A stretch of 64,000 bases of DNA from Lachnospiraceae bacterium UBA7202 (lineage in GTDB: Bacteria > Bacillota > Clostridia > Lachnospirales > Lachnospiraceae), in NCBI GenBank assembly GCA_002490705.1, contig DKUO01000044.1, forward strand, positions 43,120-107,119. The letters run 5' to 3'. Below are positions 9,859 to 18,335 of the stretch, piece after piece (within the stretch, counting starts at the first letter, position 1; each line of letters opens with the position of its first letter). The notes beneath the pieces are model-generated. The model saw only the letters and a list, made by a program, of their open reading frames with translations. It searched no databases and was not told where the DNA came from. The position numbers and the translations under genes were made by a program.

Positions 9859-9888
9859 AGTATAGCATTATTCTATAGGAATAGACAA
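9859..9888 (-). promoter_or_regulatory. sigma-A type promoter for plsC
   Basis: On the minus strand TTGTCT (9883-9888) and TATACT (9859-9864) are separated by 18 bases. Its position supports the downstream start codon at 9820. Confidence 0.5.
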
Positions 9889-9936
9889 TGCCTTCGCATA
9901 ATAAATTAGATAGTAAGAGGATATGCGGAGGAAATT

Positions 9937-10365
9937 ATGGACGGACTAAGCGAGTATCAGAGAAGAGTGGTAAGCATAGGACTGATCTGTCTGTTGTGCT
10001 TTGCGGTGTACTCCTGCGGGCGGAAACAGGACCCTATGGAAAAAATTAAGGATCTGGAATACACGGTGATAGCGGAGGACAATATACCGGAGGAACTGCT
10101 TTCGAAAATTGAAGAGCGGAAAGAGAATACCTTTAAGCTGACCTTTGAAGACCAGGGCTTTTTATATATCTGCGTGGGGTATGGGACACAGCAGACGGGC
10201 GGCTATAGCATTGCGGTCAATGATTTGTATGAGACCGCCAACGCCGTATACATTGACACAAACCTGATCGGCCCGTCTCCGGAGGAGAAGAGCAAGCCGG
10301 TGGAAAGTTATCCTTACGTGGTGGTGAAGACAGAGTTTTCGCAGAAGCCGGTGGTGTTTCAATAA
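9937..10365 (+). CDS. PrcB-like small protein with lipoprotein-type signal
   Basis: 142 residues; a GCGGAGGAAATT site precedes the ATG. A hydrophobic segment ends in VYSCG, which could be a lipobox. The remainder resembles the C-terminal domain of PrcB (protease complex subunit), with the pattern GYSIAVNDL and the final YPYVVVKT strand. In other bacteria PrcB partners the protease PrcA, but no such gene is adjacent here. I infer an extracytoplasmic protein; the partner is unknown. Confidence 0.6.
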   Translation: MDGLSEYQRRVVSIGLICLLCFAVYSCGRKQDPMEKIKDLEYTVIAEDNIPEELLSKIEERKENTFKLTFEDQGFLYICVGYGTQQTGGYSIAVNDLYETANAVYIDTNLIGPSPEEKSKPVESYPYVVVKTEFSQKPVVFQ

Positions 10366-10429
10366 GGTACGAAGATGAGTTGACTTAGCCGAACGGCTTA
10401 TCATAAGTTTTAACTAAGAGGAGAAAAGC

Positions 10430-11746
10430 ATGCTTTTACTAAAAAACGGATATATGATAGACCCCGCGTCGGATACGGCAGGCTACCGGGATATCCTGAT
10501 AGATAAAAAGAGCGGCAGGATTGTAGGGATTGTGCCGCAGGGAGAGACGATGGAGAGTCTGCCATGCGGTGACGGGGAGATGGGGAAAAAAGACTCTCTG
10601 GAAGAAATTGACTTAAACGGTCAAATTGTGGCCCCGGGTCTTGTGGATGTGCATGTGCATTTCCGGGATCCGGGATTTACCTATAAAGAGGATATTTATA
10701 CCGGTGCGGCCGCGGCAGCAAGGGGCGGCTTTACGTCGGTGGTACTGATGGCTAATACAAAGCCGGCGGTGGATAATCCGGAGACGCTGGACTATGTGCT
10801 GCAAAAAGGGAAAGAGACGGGCATTCATGTGTATACCTGCGCCAATGTGACCAGGGGATTACAGGGCAGGGAGTTGACGGATATGGAGCGCTTAAGCGAG
10901 CTGGGGGCGGTTGGATTTACGGACGACGGCATTCCTCTGACGGACGAGGAACTTTTGCGGGAGGCTCTGCGGCGGGCGGCGAAGTGCGGAAAGCCCGTCA
11001 GTCTTCACGAGGAAAATCCCGCGCTGATTACCAACAACGGAGTGAATGCGGGAAAGGCGGCGGCCCATTATGGGATAGGCGGCTCTCCGAGAGAGGCGGA
11101 GATTTCCATGGTGGAACGGGATCTGCGGATTGCTTTGGAGGAAGAAGCGGACCTTTCTATTCAGCATATCAGCACCAGAGAGGCTGTGGAACTGGTGCGG
11201 CAGGCGAAGAAAAAGAGCGGCCATATCTATGCGGAGGCGACGCCCCATCACTTTACCCTGACGGAAGATGCGGTGATCAAATATGGGACGCTTGCGAAAA
11301 TGAATCCGCCACTCCGGGAGGAGGCTGACCGGCTGGCGATTATAGAAGGGCTGCGGGACGGCACGATTGATATGATTGCTACAGATCACGCGCCCCACAG
11401 CGCAGAGGAGAAGGCGAGGCCGATTAGCGAAGCCCCCAGCGGAATTATCGGGTTGGAGACGGCGCTCTCGCTGGGGATTCGGGAACTGGTGGACAAGGGG
11501 TATCTCTCCATGATGGAGCTGATAGGGAAAATGAGCCTCGCGCCCGCAAAGCTGTACCGCCTCGATGCGGGGTACCTGAAAGAGGGCGGCCCGGCAGACC
11601 TGACCGTATTTGACCTGAGGAAGGAGTGGACGGTGGGGGGATTTGCCTCCAAGGCGGCAAATTCTCCTTTTGTGGGGGAGAGACTGCCGGGGGTGGTCAG
11701 TTATACGATTTGCGGCGGGGAGGTTGTGTACCGGAGAGCAGAATGA
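10430..11746 (+). CDS. pyrC: dihydroorotase
   Basis: 438 residues with an AGAGGAGA site before the ATG. It cyclises N-carbamoyl-aspartate to dihydroorotate, the third step of pyrimidine synthesis, in the cytoplasm. The class I dihydroorotase zinc ligands are visible: DVHVHFRDPG (HxH), SLHEENPAL, QHISTREAVEL and ATDHAPHSAEE. The C-terminal small domain begins near GGPADLTVFDL. pyrK and pyrD lie 3.5 kb downstream on the same strand, separated by unrelated genes, so the pathway is dispersed here. A small AGCC/GGCT hairpin lies in the 64-base leader; no PyrR-type element was recognised. Confidence 0.93.
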   Translation: MLLLKNGYMIDPASDTAGYRDILIDKKSGRIVGIVPQGETMESLPCGDGEMGKKDSLEEIDLNGQIVAPGLVDVHVHFRDPGFTYKEDIYTGAAAAARGGFTSVVLMANTKPAVDNPETLDYVLQKGKETGIHVYTCANVTRGLQGRELTDMERLSELGAVGFTDDGIPLTDEELLREALRRAAKCGKPVSLHEENPALITNNGVNAGKAAAHYGIGGSPREAEISMVERDLRIALEEEADLSIQHISTREAVELVRQAKKKSGHIYAEATPHHFTLTEDAVIKYGTLAKMNPPLREEADRLAIIEGLRDGTIDMIATDHAPHSAEEKARPISEAPSGIIGLETALSLGIRELVDKGYLSMMELIGKMSLAPAKLYRLDAGYLKEGGPADLTVFDLRKEWTVGGFASKAANSPFVGERLPGVVSYTICGGEVVYRRAE

Positions 11747-11791
11747 TTTCTTGGACAGTGTACAATAGTATTATGCTTTTGGGAGGCGGCC

Positions 11792-12856
11792 ATGCGAAAA
11801 ATATATCTGGATAATATCAGATGGGCTACAGTGATTTTGGTAATGATTTATCATGTGTTTTATATGTTTAACGCCGCAGGCGTTTTGGGAGGCGTCGGAA
11901 GCTTTCGAGAGGTACAGTATCAGGATGGCCTTCTGTATTTTATCTATCCATGGTTTATGGTACTGCTGTTTTTGATTGCCGGTATCAGTACAAGATACGC
12001 GTTAGAAAAAGTGACGGCAAAGGAGTTTTTGAAAAAGAGGACATGGAAACTGCTTCTGCCCTCCACGGCAGGGCTTTTTGTATATCAGTGGGTTGCCGGA
12101 TATTATAATATCAAAATCGGCGGCGGGCTTACATATATTCCGAATTTTTTGGTATATCCGGTTTCGGTGGTTTCCGGCATAGGACCGTTGTGGTTCGTAC
12201 AAGTATTATGGCTGTATTCGCTTCTGATCCTTTTAATCCGAAAAATGGATAGGAAAGACCGATTATGGGAGCTCGGAGGAAGGTGTAATCTTATTATGCT
12301 TTTCTTGTTTGCGCTTTTTATTTGGGCAGGCGCACAGGTATTGAATATGCCGATTCTTACCATGTATCGTTTTGGAATTTATCTGGCTGCCTTTCTACTG
12401 GGATATATCGTGTTTTCCCATGAACACGTGCAGGAGATGCTTGCAAAAGCAGGCCCGCCGATGTTGATTGTCAGTGTGGCTATGGGAATTGTCTACACGG
12501 TGTTCTATTTTGGGAAAAATTATGCGGATGCAGCCGTACTGCAAAGCTTATTCACCAATCTTTATGCGTGGTTTATGGTTCTTGCCATTTTGGGGTGCGG
12601 CAGAAAATGGTTTGACAGAGAGAATGCATTTAGCAGATATATGACCCGGACAAGCTATGGATTTTATGTGATCCATTTTACTTTTGCGGTGATTCCCTGC
12701 TATTATTTGAAGAATTATGTCACATGGCCCATATGGTTTGTTTATGCGGCGGCTCTGCTGATTGAATTTGCAGGCACACTTGTTTTTTATGAAGTGATCA
12801 GCAGGATTCCTGTTATAAGATGCCTTGTTTTGGGAATCAGGAGAAAAGTCAAATAA
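11792..12856 (+). CDS. acyltransferase family 3 membrane protein
   Basis: 354 residues, GGGAGGCG site before the ATG. About ten hydrophobic segments and the N-terminal RKIYLDNIRWATVILVMIYH identify the acyltransferase 3 family, whose conserved His in the first helix is present (IYHVFYMFNAAG). Members transfer acetyl or other acyl groups from the cytoplasm to extracellular glycans or lipids. The gene is 45 bases from pyrC and convergent with the flavin-binding gene. Substrate unknown. Confidence 0.8.
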   Translation: MRKIYLDNIRWATVILVMIYHVFYMFNAAGVLGGVGSFREVQYQDGLLYFIYPWFMVLLFLIAGISTRYALEKVTAKEFLKKRTWKLLLPSTAGLFVYQWVAGYYNIKIGGGLTYIPNFLVYPVSVVSGIGPLWFVQVLWLYSLLILLIRKMDRKDRLWELGGRCNLIMLFLFALFIWAGAQVLNMPILTMYRFGIYLAAFLLGYIVFSHEHVQEMLAKAGPPMLIVSVAMGIVYTVFYFGKNYADAAVLQSLFTNLYAWFMVLAILGCGRKWFDRENAFSRYMTRTSYGFYVIHFTFAVIPCYYLKNYVTWPIWFVYAAALLIEFAGTLVFYEVISRIPVIRCLVLGIRRKVK

Positions 12857-12868
12857 TTTTTCCCGATC

Positions 12869-13339
12869 CTAATTTGTCTGAGAACCGTCACTCAGAGCCT
12901 TGTCGGAAAACTCGTCAATCGAGAGCGTCACATTGCTCAGTCCATAATAGTAGTTGACGGTCTCGGCGGTAAATTGATAGACACAGTAATCTTCATCGTC
13001 CACGCCTTTGGGATAATACATTTCAAATCCCTCCCGCCAGAGAAAGGCTTTGGTTTCGTGGTCGGTGCAGACCTTCATAGTTCCCGTAAACAGCGCGCCC
13101 TTATACTGGTCTTTTGTGTCGTCCACATAGTATACGGAGGCTTTCGGATTATTTAAAAACTGCGCCACCCTTTTGGAACTGGTGTTGGTAGAAAAATAGT
13201 GGGTTTTCATGCTTTCGTGCTCTAACGACAGCATTCCCTTGATCTGGGGGAAGCCTTCCTCATTGACAGAAGCTACGTAAGCCACCTGTGCGTTTTCGCG
13301 AAGGGCGCGGATTCCTGCTTTAATCAGATTCATTTCCAT
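12869..13339 (-). CDS. pyridoxamine 5'-phosphate oxidase-like flavin-binding protein
   Basis: 156 residues from the ATG at 13339, which has an AAGGAGG site 9 bases upstream. Fold features of the PNPOx-like split barrel are clear: VAYVASVNEEGFPQIKGML, THYFSTNTSSKRVAQF and a following NNPKASVYYVD strand. These small proteins bind FMN or F420 and are often annotated as general stress proteins or nitroreductase-like; no substrate can be read from sequence. The start overlaps the end of the marR gene by 20 bases, so the two are translated from one transcript and are probably regulated together. Confidence 0.8.
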   Translation of the reverse strand: MEMNLIKAGIRALRENAQVAYVASVNEEGFPQIKGMLSLEHESMKTHYFSTNTSSKRVAQFLNNPKASVYYVDDTKDQYKGALFTGTMKVCTDHETKAFLWREGFEMYYPKGVDDEDYCVYQFTAETVNYYYGLSNVTLSIDEFSDKALSDGSQTN

Positions 13340-13784
13340 TCGTGTGATCCTCCTTTTTTGTAAGATTTTCAAGCACCTTCCTAAGACCTGTCTCCAGAGA
13401 GCGTATTTCCTCATCGCTAAATCCTTTATAAAAAATTTGATTCATTTCGTCGGAAACCTGTTCATAGTGTTCCCGCAGTCCCAAAGCCGTTTCTGTCAGC
13501 CGGATTTTCACGGTTCTGCGGTCTGTAGAAGAATAAACGCGCACAATCAAATCCCGCTGTTCCATACGGTCCAGCATACTTGTCAGGGTTGTCTTGGCAA
13601 GTCCTGTCTTTCTGGCAAGTTCGCTGATCGGAATGCCGTCCTTCTCCCACAGAACAAACAAGATCCGCCCCTGTGCGCCGTTAAATTCGCTGATACCGTG
13701 CGCGGCCAGCAGTTTTTCAAAGATTCGTCCCTGAAGCTGTTTGATTTTTGTAATCAGGATACCGCCGTCTGTTTTTTCGATCAT
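13320..13784 (-). CDS. MarR family transcriptional regulator
   Basis: 154 residues. The winged helix-turn-helix is visible at about residues 45-95: ISELARKTGLAKTTLTSMLDRME followed by the wing DLIVRVYSSTDRRTVKIRLTE. MarR proteins are dimeric repressors released by small ligands or oxidation. It is the first gene of a two-gene leftward operon with the flavin-binding protein, so it probably controls that gene and itself. A near-consensus promoter lies directly upstream. Confidence 0.87.
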   Translation of the reverse strand: MIEKTDGGILITKIKQLQGRIFEKLLAAHGISEFNGAQGRILFVLWEKDGIPISELARKTGLAKTTLTSMLDRMEQRDLIVRVYSSTDRRTVKIRLTETALGLREHYEQVSDEMNQIFYKGFSDEEIRSLETGLRKVLENLTKKEDHTNGNESD

Positions 13785-13812
13785 ATGCCGTCCTCTTGTT
13801 TATATTTTATAT

Positions 13813-13841
13813 AGAATAGTACCATATAGAACTAATGTCAA
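13813..13841 (-). promoter_or_regulatory. promoter and possible operator of the marR operon
   Basis: Minus-strand TTGACA (13836-13841) and TATTCT (13813-13818) are 17 bases apart. Two direct copies of ATATAGAA (starting at about 13810 and 13824) overlap the promoter and could be the MarR-binding site; that part is inference. Confidence 0.6.
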
Positions 13842-14086
13842 GAAAAATTTATTTGCGGAAGGAAAGGAGAAGGAGGTGAACGCTTGAAAGTTTATCTTGT
13901 AATGAAAAAAAGAATGTGATACAATTGCTTTAAGCAAAGAAAAATTCTAAGATTCTTACAGTATCTTAACGGATTTTATCCGAAATCCGTATCCATGCAG
14001 AGTTCTCTCTGCGGAAACTCCTTGCTTACAACTTAATAATCGCAGGGAGGACAGAAAACAGCAGATTGCAAGATGGGAGGAAGGTA
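13842..14086 (+). other. structured leader before the GNAT gene, with a mini-ORF
   Basis: No gene over 60 codons lies here. An AAGGAGGTGA site (about 13870-13879) is followed at 13884 by a TTG that opens an 11-codon frame (LKVYLVMKKRM). Two perfect hairpins follow: 13969-13976 with 13983-13990 (8 bp), and 13997-14002 with 14007-14012 (6 bp). The purpose of this leader is unknown. Confidence 0.35.
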
Positions 14087-14770
14087 ATGCAGGGATCAGG
14101 AGAGAAACGGAATCCATATGACGGCATAAGAATAGAAAACGAATCTCCGAAGGACTATGAGGCGGTGGAAATTCTCACCAGAAGAGCGTTTTGGAATGTC
14201 AATGTGCCCGGCTGCGAGGAGCATTATTTGGCGCATATTTTACGAAGCCATGAAGATTTCATTCCGGAGCTGGATTTTGTGGCCAAAACGGCGGACGGAA
14301 ATGTTGTGGGAAATGTGATGTACACAAGAGCAGGGCTTGTCGGCGAGAAAGGGCAAGAATTGTCCATTCTCACGTTTGGGCCGCTCAGTGTTGATCCTGA
14401 TTATCAGCGCAGGGGAATCGGTAAGAGTTTATTGGAGCATAGTTTTCAAAAAGCCGCAGCGATGGGATACGGTGCCATTGTTATCTTTGGAGATCCCGGG
14501 AACTATGCCGCCAGAGGATTCCAAAGCTGTCATAAATTTCGGATTACTACGCCAGATGGGAGATATCCTGCGGCCATGCTAGTGAAAGAACTGCGGGAAG
14601 GAATATTGGAAGGTGAAAAATGGACTTATCGTGAAAGCTCCGCATATGAATACGACAGCGCGGATGCGGCGGAATTTGACAAACGATTCGAACCGATGAA
14701 AAAGGCAGTCCTGCCCGGACAGGAAGTCTTTTATATTCTCAGCCATGCCGTGATACAGGAAGGCGGCTGA
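14087..14770 (+). CDS. GNAT family N-acetyltransferase
   Basis: 227 residues from the ATG at 14087, preceded by GGGAGGAAGG; an in-frame TTG 21 bases upstream is less likely. The acetyl-CoA loop is clear in SVDPDYQRRGIGKSLLEHS, followed by GAIVIFGDPGNYAARGF, where the Gly-Phe end marks the usual beta-bulge. This YhbS-like type of GNAT enzyme acetylates small amines or protein N-termini; the acceptor is unknown. The C-terminal 60 residues are specific to this subgroup. Confidence 0.85.
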   Translation: MQGSGEKRNPYDGIRIENESPKDYEAVEILTRRAFWNVNVPGCEEHYLAHILRSHEDFIPELDFVAKTADGNVVGNVMYTRAGLVGEKGQELSILTFGPLSVDPDYQRRGIGKSLLEHSFQKAAAMGYGAIVIFGDPGNYAARGFQSCHKFRITTPDGRYPAAMLVKELREGILEGEKWTYRESSAYEYDSADAAEFDKRFEPMKKAVLPGQEVFYILSHAVIQEGG

Positions 14771-14837
14771 AAGACTGGTTGCGGTACTGTCCGCGAGGCA
14801 GTATAATAGACGCAGCAAGGTAGGAGAGTATTTGCTT

Positions 14838-15191
14838 ATGGCTGAGGCGGTAATGTGTTTTGTAATTTACCTTCTGGTGGCGTTTATTATGATTGGAATC
14901 GGTGTGTCACAGCTGAAAAGCAAGACACCGGTGGGCTTTTATACGGGAGAAAAGCCATTTGCCCCGGAGGAGTTATCAGATGTTGTCATGTGGAATAAAA
15001 GGCATGGGGAAATGTGGATGATTTACGGAGGGATTATCCTTCTTTCCGGGCTTTCGGGTACTTTTTTGATTGGCGCGGACGCTTCCTGGAAGCTGATTCT
15101 GGTGCCTATGGTCGGAGGTGTGATTGTGCCCATTGTATGGATGATGTGGTATCATGGCAGGCTGATCCGCAAATATAAAATAACCGGATGA
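14838..15191 (+). CDS. small three-helix membrane protein
   Basis: 117 residues from the ATG at 14838, 9 bases after TAGGAGAG. Three hydrophobic segments are visible: residues 5-22, about 60-80 and about 85-105. Between the first two is a soluble loop GFYTGEKPFAPEELSDVVMWNKRHGEMW, partly quoted by key residues G, Y, T, G, W, N and H. I do not recognise a named family with known function; the loop pattern looks conserved in Clostridia. It starts 67 bases after the GNAT gene. Confidence 0.6.
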   Translation: MAEAVMCFVIYLLVAFIMIGIGVSQLKSKTPVGFYTGEKPFAPEELSDVVMWNKRHGEMWMIYGGIILLSGLSGTFLIGADASWKLILVPMVGGVIVPIVWMMWYHGRLIRKYKITG

Positions 15192-15248
15192 AAGAAAGTC
15201 GATGAGCTGCTGTAAAAAAGCAATCTATTGTTTAGAAAGGAATCAAAC

Positions 15249-16025
15249 ATGACGCGGAAGAAAAAAGTAACGGCGACGGTTCTATCGCAAAAACAGATCG
15301 GGGAACAGATTTTTGATCTCTGGTTGGAAACGAAACTGGCAAAGAATGCCCATCCGGGACAGTTTGTGGCGGTATATCCCCATGGGGAGAGTATGCTTTT
15401 ACCACGGCCCATCAGTATTTGCGAGACGGATCAGGACAAGAACAGACTGCGGTTAGTATACCGCGTGGCAGGGAAGGGGACGGCGGAATTTTCGACTTGC
15501 AAGGCAGGGGACAAGCTGAATATCCTCGGCGTACTGGGAAACGGCTTCCCTGTAGACAAGGCTAAGGGTAAACGCGTTTTTCTGATGGGCGGCGGAATCG
15601 GCATTCCGCCCATGCTGGAATTAGCCAAGGCGATGGATGAGAAAAAGCAGATTCTGCTCGGCTATCGGAATAAAGATCTGTTTCTGGAAGAGGATCTGGA
15701 AAAGTATGGGGATGTCTATGTGGCCACGGAGGACGGCAGCGTGGGGACAAAGGGAACTGTAATGGATATTATCAAGGCCTATTCACTCCAGGCGGATATG
15801 ATCATGGCCTGCGGCCCCATGCCCATGCTCCGCGCTATCAAGGAATATGCGGCAAAGCAGGGAATGGAAGCATACATTTCTTTGGAGGAGCGGATGGCCT
15901 GCGGTGTGGGCGCCTGCCTTGGCTGCGTATGTAAAACGACGGAGGAGGACGCACATTCCCATGTGCATAATGCGCGTATTTGTACGGAAGGACCGGTCTT
16001 TGAGGCGGGGGAGGTGGCCATATGA
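15249..16025 (+). CDS. pyrK: dihydroorotate dehydrogenase electron transfer subunit
   Basis: 258 residues from the ATG at 15249 (GAAAGGA upstream). PyrK passes electrons from PyrD to NAD+. The FAD-binding RPISICE motif lies at about residue 48, the NAD-binding GGGIGIPPMLELA at about residue 113, and near the C-terminus the [2Fe-2S] cysteines are seen as ACGVGACLGCVC plus a later ICTEGP. The stop overlaps the pyrD start by four bases (ATGA), the standard arrangement for a heterotetrameric type 1B enzyme. Confidence 0.93.
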   Translation: MTRKKKVTATVLSQKQIGEQIFDLWLETKLAKNAHPGQFVAVYPHGESMLLPRPISICETDQDKNRLRLVYRVAGKGTAEFSTCKAGDKLNILGVLGNGFPVDKAKGKRVFLMGGGIGIPPMLELAKAMDEKKQILLGYRNKDLFLEEDLEKYGDVYVATEDGSVGTKGTVMDIIKAYSLQADMIMACGPMPMLRAIKEYAAKQGMEAYISLEERMACGVGACLGCVCKTTEEDAHSHVHNARICTEGPVFEAGEVAI

Positions 16026-16924
16026 ATACAGAAGTGAAAATTGCAGGAGTCACCTTTAAAAATCCGGTTATGACGGCGTCCGGCACCTTTGGCTCCGGTA
16101 TGGAATACAGCGATTTTGTGGATCTGAACCGCTTGGGAGCTGTGGTGACAAAAGGAGTGGCCAATGTGCCGTGGGAGGGAAATCCGACGCCCCGCGTGGC
16201 GGAGGTGTACGGCGGCATGTTAAATGCCATTGGCCTACAGAATCCGGGGATCGACGTTTTTATGGAAAGAGACTTGGCTTTTTTGCAGAAGTATGACACC
16301 AATGTCATAGTTAATGTCTGCGGCAAGACGGTTTCCGACTATCTGGAAGTGGTGGAACGGCTCTCTGACGCTCCGATTGCTATGCTGGAAATCAATGTGT
16401 CCTGTCCCAACGTGAAGGAGGGGGCGATTGCTTTCGGGCAGAAAGCGGATTCCCTCTATGATATTACGTCTCAGGTGAAAAAGAAGGCGAAACAGCCGGT
16501 GATTATGAAGCTGAGCCCGAATGTGACGGATATCACCGAGATGGCAAAGGCGGCGGAGGCGGCGGGAGCGGACGCGCTCTCCATGATCAACACCATCACA
16601 GGTATGAAGATTGACATACACAGAAAAAAATTTGTGCTTGCCAATAAGACAGGCGGTATGTCCGGGCCCGCCGTAAAACCGGTGGCTGTGCGCATGGTCT
16701 ATCAGACGGCGCAGGCGGTGAAGATTCCGATTATCGGCATGGGCGGAATCGGAAACGGAGAGGATGCGGTTGAATTTTTGCTTGCCGGGGCCAGTGCGGT
16801 GGCGGTTGGTGCCATGAATTTTGTCAATCCCTATACCACGGTGGAAGTCGTGGAGGGCATTGAAGCATATATGAGACAGCACGGAATAGAGAATGTGACA
16901 GAGTTGATCGGGGCCGTAGAATAA
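16022..16924 (+). CDS. pyrD: dihydroorotate dehydrogenase, type 1B catalytic subunit
   Basis: 300 residues. It oxidises dihydroorotate to orotate with FMN and hands electrons to PyrK. The N-terminal KNPVMTASGTFGSG, the catalytic-cysteine loop EINVSCPNVKEG and the phosphate-binding GMGGIGNGEDAVEFLLAGASAVAVG (split here into two parts by key Gly residues) identify the family. Translationally coupled to pyrK. The terminator stem begins inside its last codons. Confidence 0.93.
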   Translation: MNTEVKIAGVTFKNPVMTASGTFGSGMEYSDFVDLNRLGAVVTKGVANVPWEGNPTPRVAEVYGGMLNAIGLQNPGIDVFMERDLAFLQKYDTNVIVNVCGKTVSDYLEVVERLSDAPIAMLEINVSCPNVKEGAIAFGQKADSLYDITSQVKKKAKQPVIMKLSPNVTDITEMAKAAEAAGADALSMINTITGMKIDIHRKKFVLANKTGGMSGPAVKPVAVRMVYQTAQAVKIPIIGMGGIGNGEDAVEFLLAGASAVAVGAMNFVNPYTTVEVVEGIEAYMRQHGIENVTELIGAVE

Positions 16925-16942
16925 GCGGCCCCGACCGTTTTT
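16910..16942 (+). terminator. terminator overlapping the pyrD stop
   Basis: GGGGCCG (16910-16916) pairs with CGGCCCC (16926-16932), with the stop codon in the loop; TTTTT follows at 16938-16942. Confidence 0.6.
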
Positions 16943-16957
16943 ACCGGGGATAGAAGA

Positions 16958-17632
16958 TCAGTTCTTGACGGGTGAGTCGTGATAGAGGAGGGAAGCGGTG
17001 GACACGAGGTCCAGTTCCGATAATTCGTCCACTAACGCATTCGCTTTTTTACTTCTGATCTCTACAATAAGATCCATACCGGATTGACTGACATTTTTGG
17101 AATCAATTTTGTAACGTGGCGAATACTTGTGAATGACGGACAAGATGTCGGCTTCCGCACTTTTATCCTGCGCATTGATAATGACAAGATAGGGACTGGT
17201 GCGAATGGGAACAACCTGCAAAAACAGGATGCCCATGGTGCATGCAAGCGCAACAAGTAGGGCTAATTCATAAAGATTTGCGCCGCAGATAATGCCGGTG
17301 CTGATAGACCAGAAGAGAAATAACAGATCCATGGGTTCTTTGATGGCGGTACGGAAGCGGACAATGGACAACGCCCCGACCATACCGAGGGAAATAATCA
17401 GGTTAGCCTGCATGGCGAGGATGATTCCCGTTACGACAACGGAAACCATAGCCATAGACACGCTGAAGCTTTTATCGTAAAAGGTTGTCCTGCTGATAAA
17501 CCGGTATACAAAATAGATGTAAACTGCGAAGAGAAAGCAGACGCCCAAGGATATTACGGCGTTTGTCGTAGAAAATCCCTCTGTGGAAAAAGCCTGCAAA
17601 ACTGAGTTTTTAATGATGTCGTTAAATCCCAT
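16958..17632 (-). CDS. DUF4956 membrane protein
   Basis: 224 residues. The N-terminal half has four hydrophobic segments including SLGMVGALSIVRFRTAIKEP, the hallmark of DUF4956; the C-terminal half is a soluble alpha/beta domain. DUF4956 proteins are regularly encoded beside VTC-domain polyphosphate polymerase-like proteins and CotH kinases, as here. Function is unproven; a membrane partner for the VTC protein is the usual inference. It is the last gene of the leftward four-gene operon, 13 bases after the VTC gene. Confidence 0.85.
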   Translation of the reverse strand: MGFNDIIKNSVLQAFSTEGFSTTNAVISLGVCFLFAVYIYFVYRFISRTTFYDKSFSVSMAMVSVVVTGIILAMQANLIISLGMVGALSIVRFRTAIKEPMDLLFLFWSISTGIICGANLYELALLVALACTMGILFLQVVPIRTSPYLVIINAQDKSAEADILSVIHKYSPRYKIDSKNVSQSGMDLIVEIRSKKANALVDELSELDLVSTASLLYHDSPVKN

Positions 17633-17645
17633 AGTAAATCTCCTT

Positions 17646-18335
17646 TCAGCCGATGGCGGCCCTTGTCATGTAGTATTTGGAAAAGGATTGTCTGCGCAGG
17701 TTTCCCAAATCCAGCGCCTGCAAAATATAATGCGGCAGCAGTTCGTCATATTTAATCTCCAAAATATGATGTGACTGCGGCATGACCGGAACGGTAAACA
17801 GGTCAGAATCAAAAAGGCGATCTGTCTGTGTGCTGCCTGCGATATTCCGGTCAAATGTGATGCGTACATTTCCCATCGTTTCCGTAAAAGCAAACCGTTC
17901 ATATTCCACGATACATTTCGGAGAAAATCTTTTCCGTATGATCTTGAGAATCAATTCGTCCAATAAGCCGCCCTTGCTTTGCGAAAGAAGGATATGCAGG
18001 CGGTTCAGATCGCCGGACAGCAGGGTTTCGTAATCCGGCAGGCTTAAAGGCTGCATCGTCTTTCGGGACATATCCCCCTGCCGGGTTTTCTTCTCAAGGC
18101 GAATAAAATCCGGGTTGTTGCCATATTGCCTGATTCGGTATTTTTCCCGGTGAAGGACGCCGTTTTCCTTTTCATCGGCGCAGGAATTATATAGGTCGTC
18201 AAAGTACAGGCTCCTGATCAGATATCCGTCTGACCCCTGATGGCGGTCGGTATGCATCAGCGGAAACAGTCGGTTCCTGATCCGAATCAAATCAAAATCG
18301 GACAATTCAAACTTGAGTTCATTTCTGTATTCCAT
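17646..18335 (-). CDS. VTC-domain (polyphosphate polymerase-like) protein
   Basis: 229 residues beginning MEYRNELKFELSDFDLIRIR. The VTC tunnel residues are recognisable: paired basic/acidic strands YLIRSLYFDD, HREKYRIRQYG, FIRLEKKTRQG and, later, CIVEYERFAF and ILEIKYDELLP. In yeast Vtc4 this fold makes polyphosphate from ATP; bacterial stand-alone copies are usually inferred to do the same or to bind triphosphates. Its start overlaps the end of the upstream CotH gene by 17 bases, so expression is coupled. Confidence 0.85.
   Translation of the reverse strand: MEYRNELKFELSDFDLIRIRNRLFPLMHTDRHQGSDGYLIRSLYFDDLYNSCADEKENGVLHREKYRIRQYGNNPDFIRLEKKTRQGDMSRKTMQPLSLPDYETLLSGDLNRLHILLSQSKGGLLDELILKIIRKRFSPKCIVEYERFAFTETMGNVRITFDRNIAGSTQTDRLFDSDLFTVPVMPQSHHILEIKYDELLPHYILQALDLGNLRRQSFSKYYMTRAAIG

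Noticed and set aside
9821..9868. Longer N-terminus of the acyltransferase
   Set aside because: Its ATG overlaps the probable -10 box and it lacks a ribosome site.
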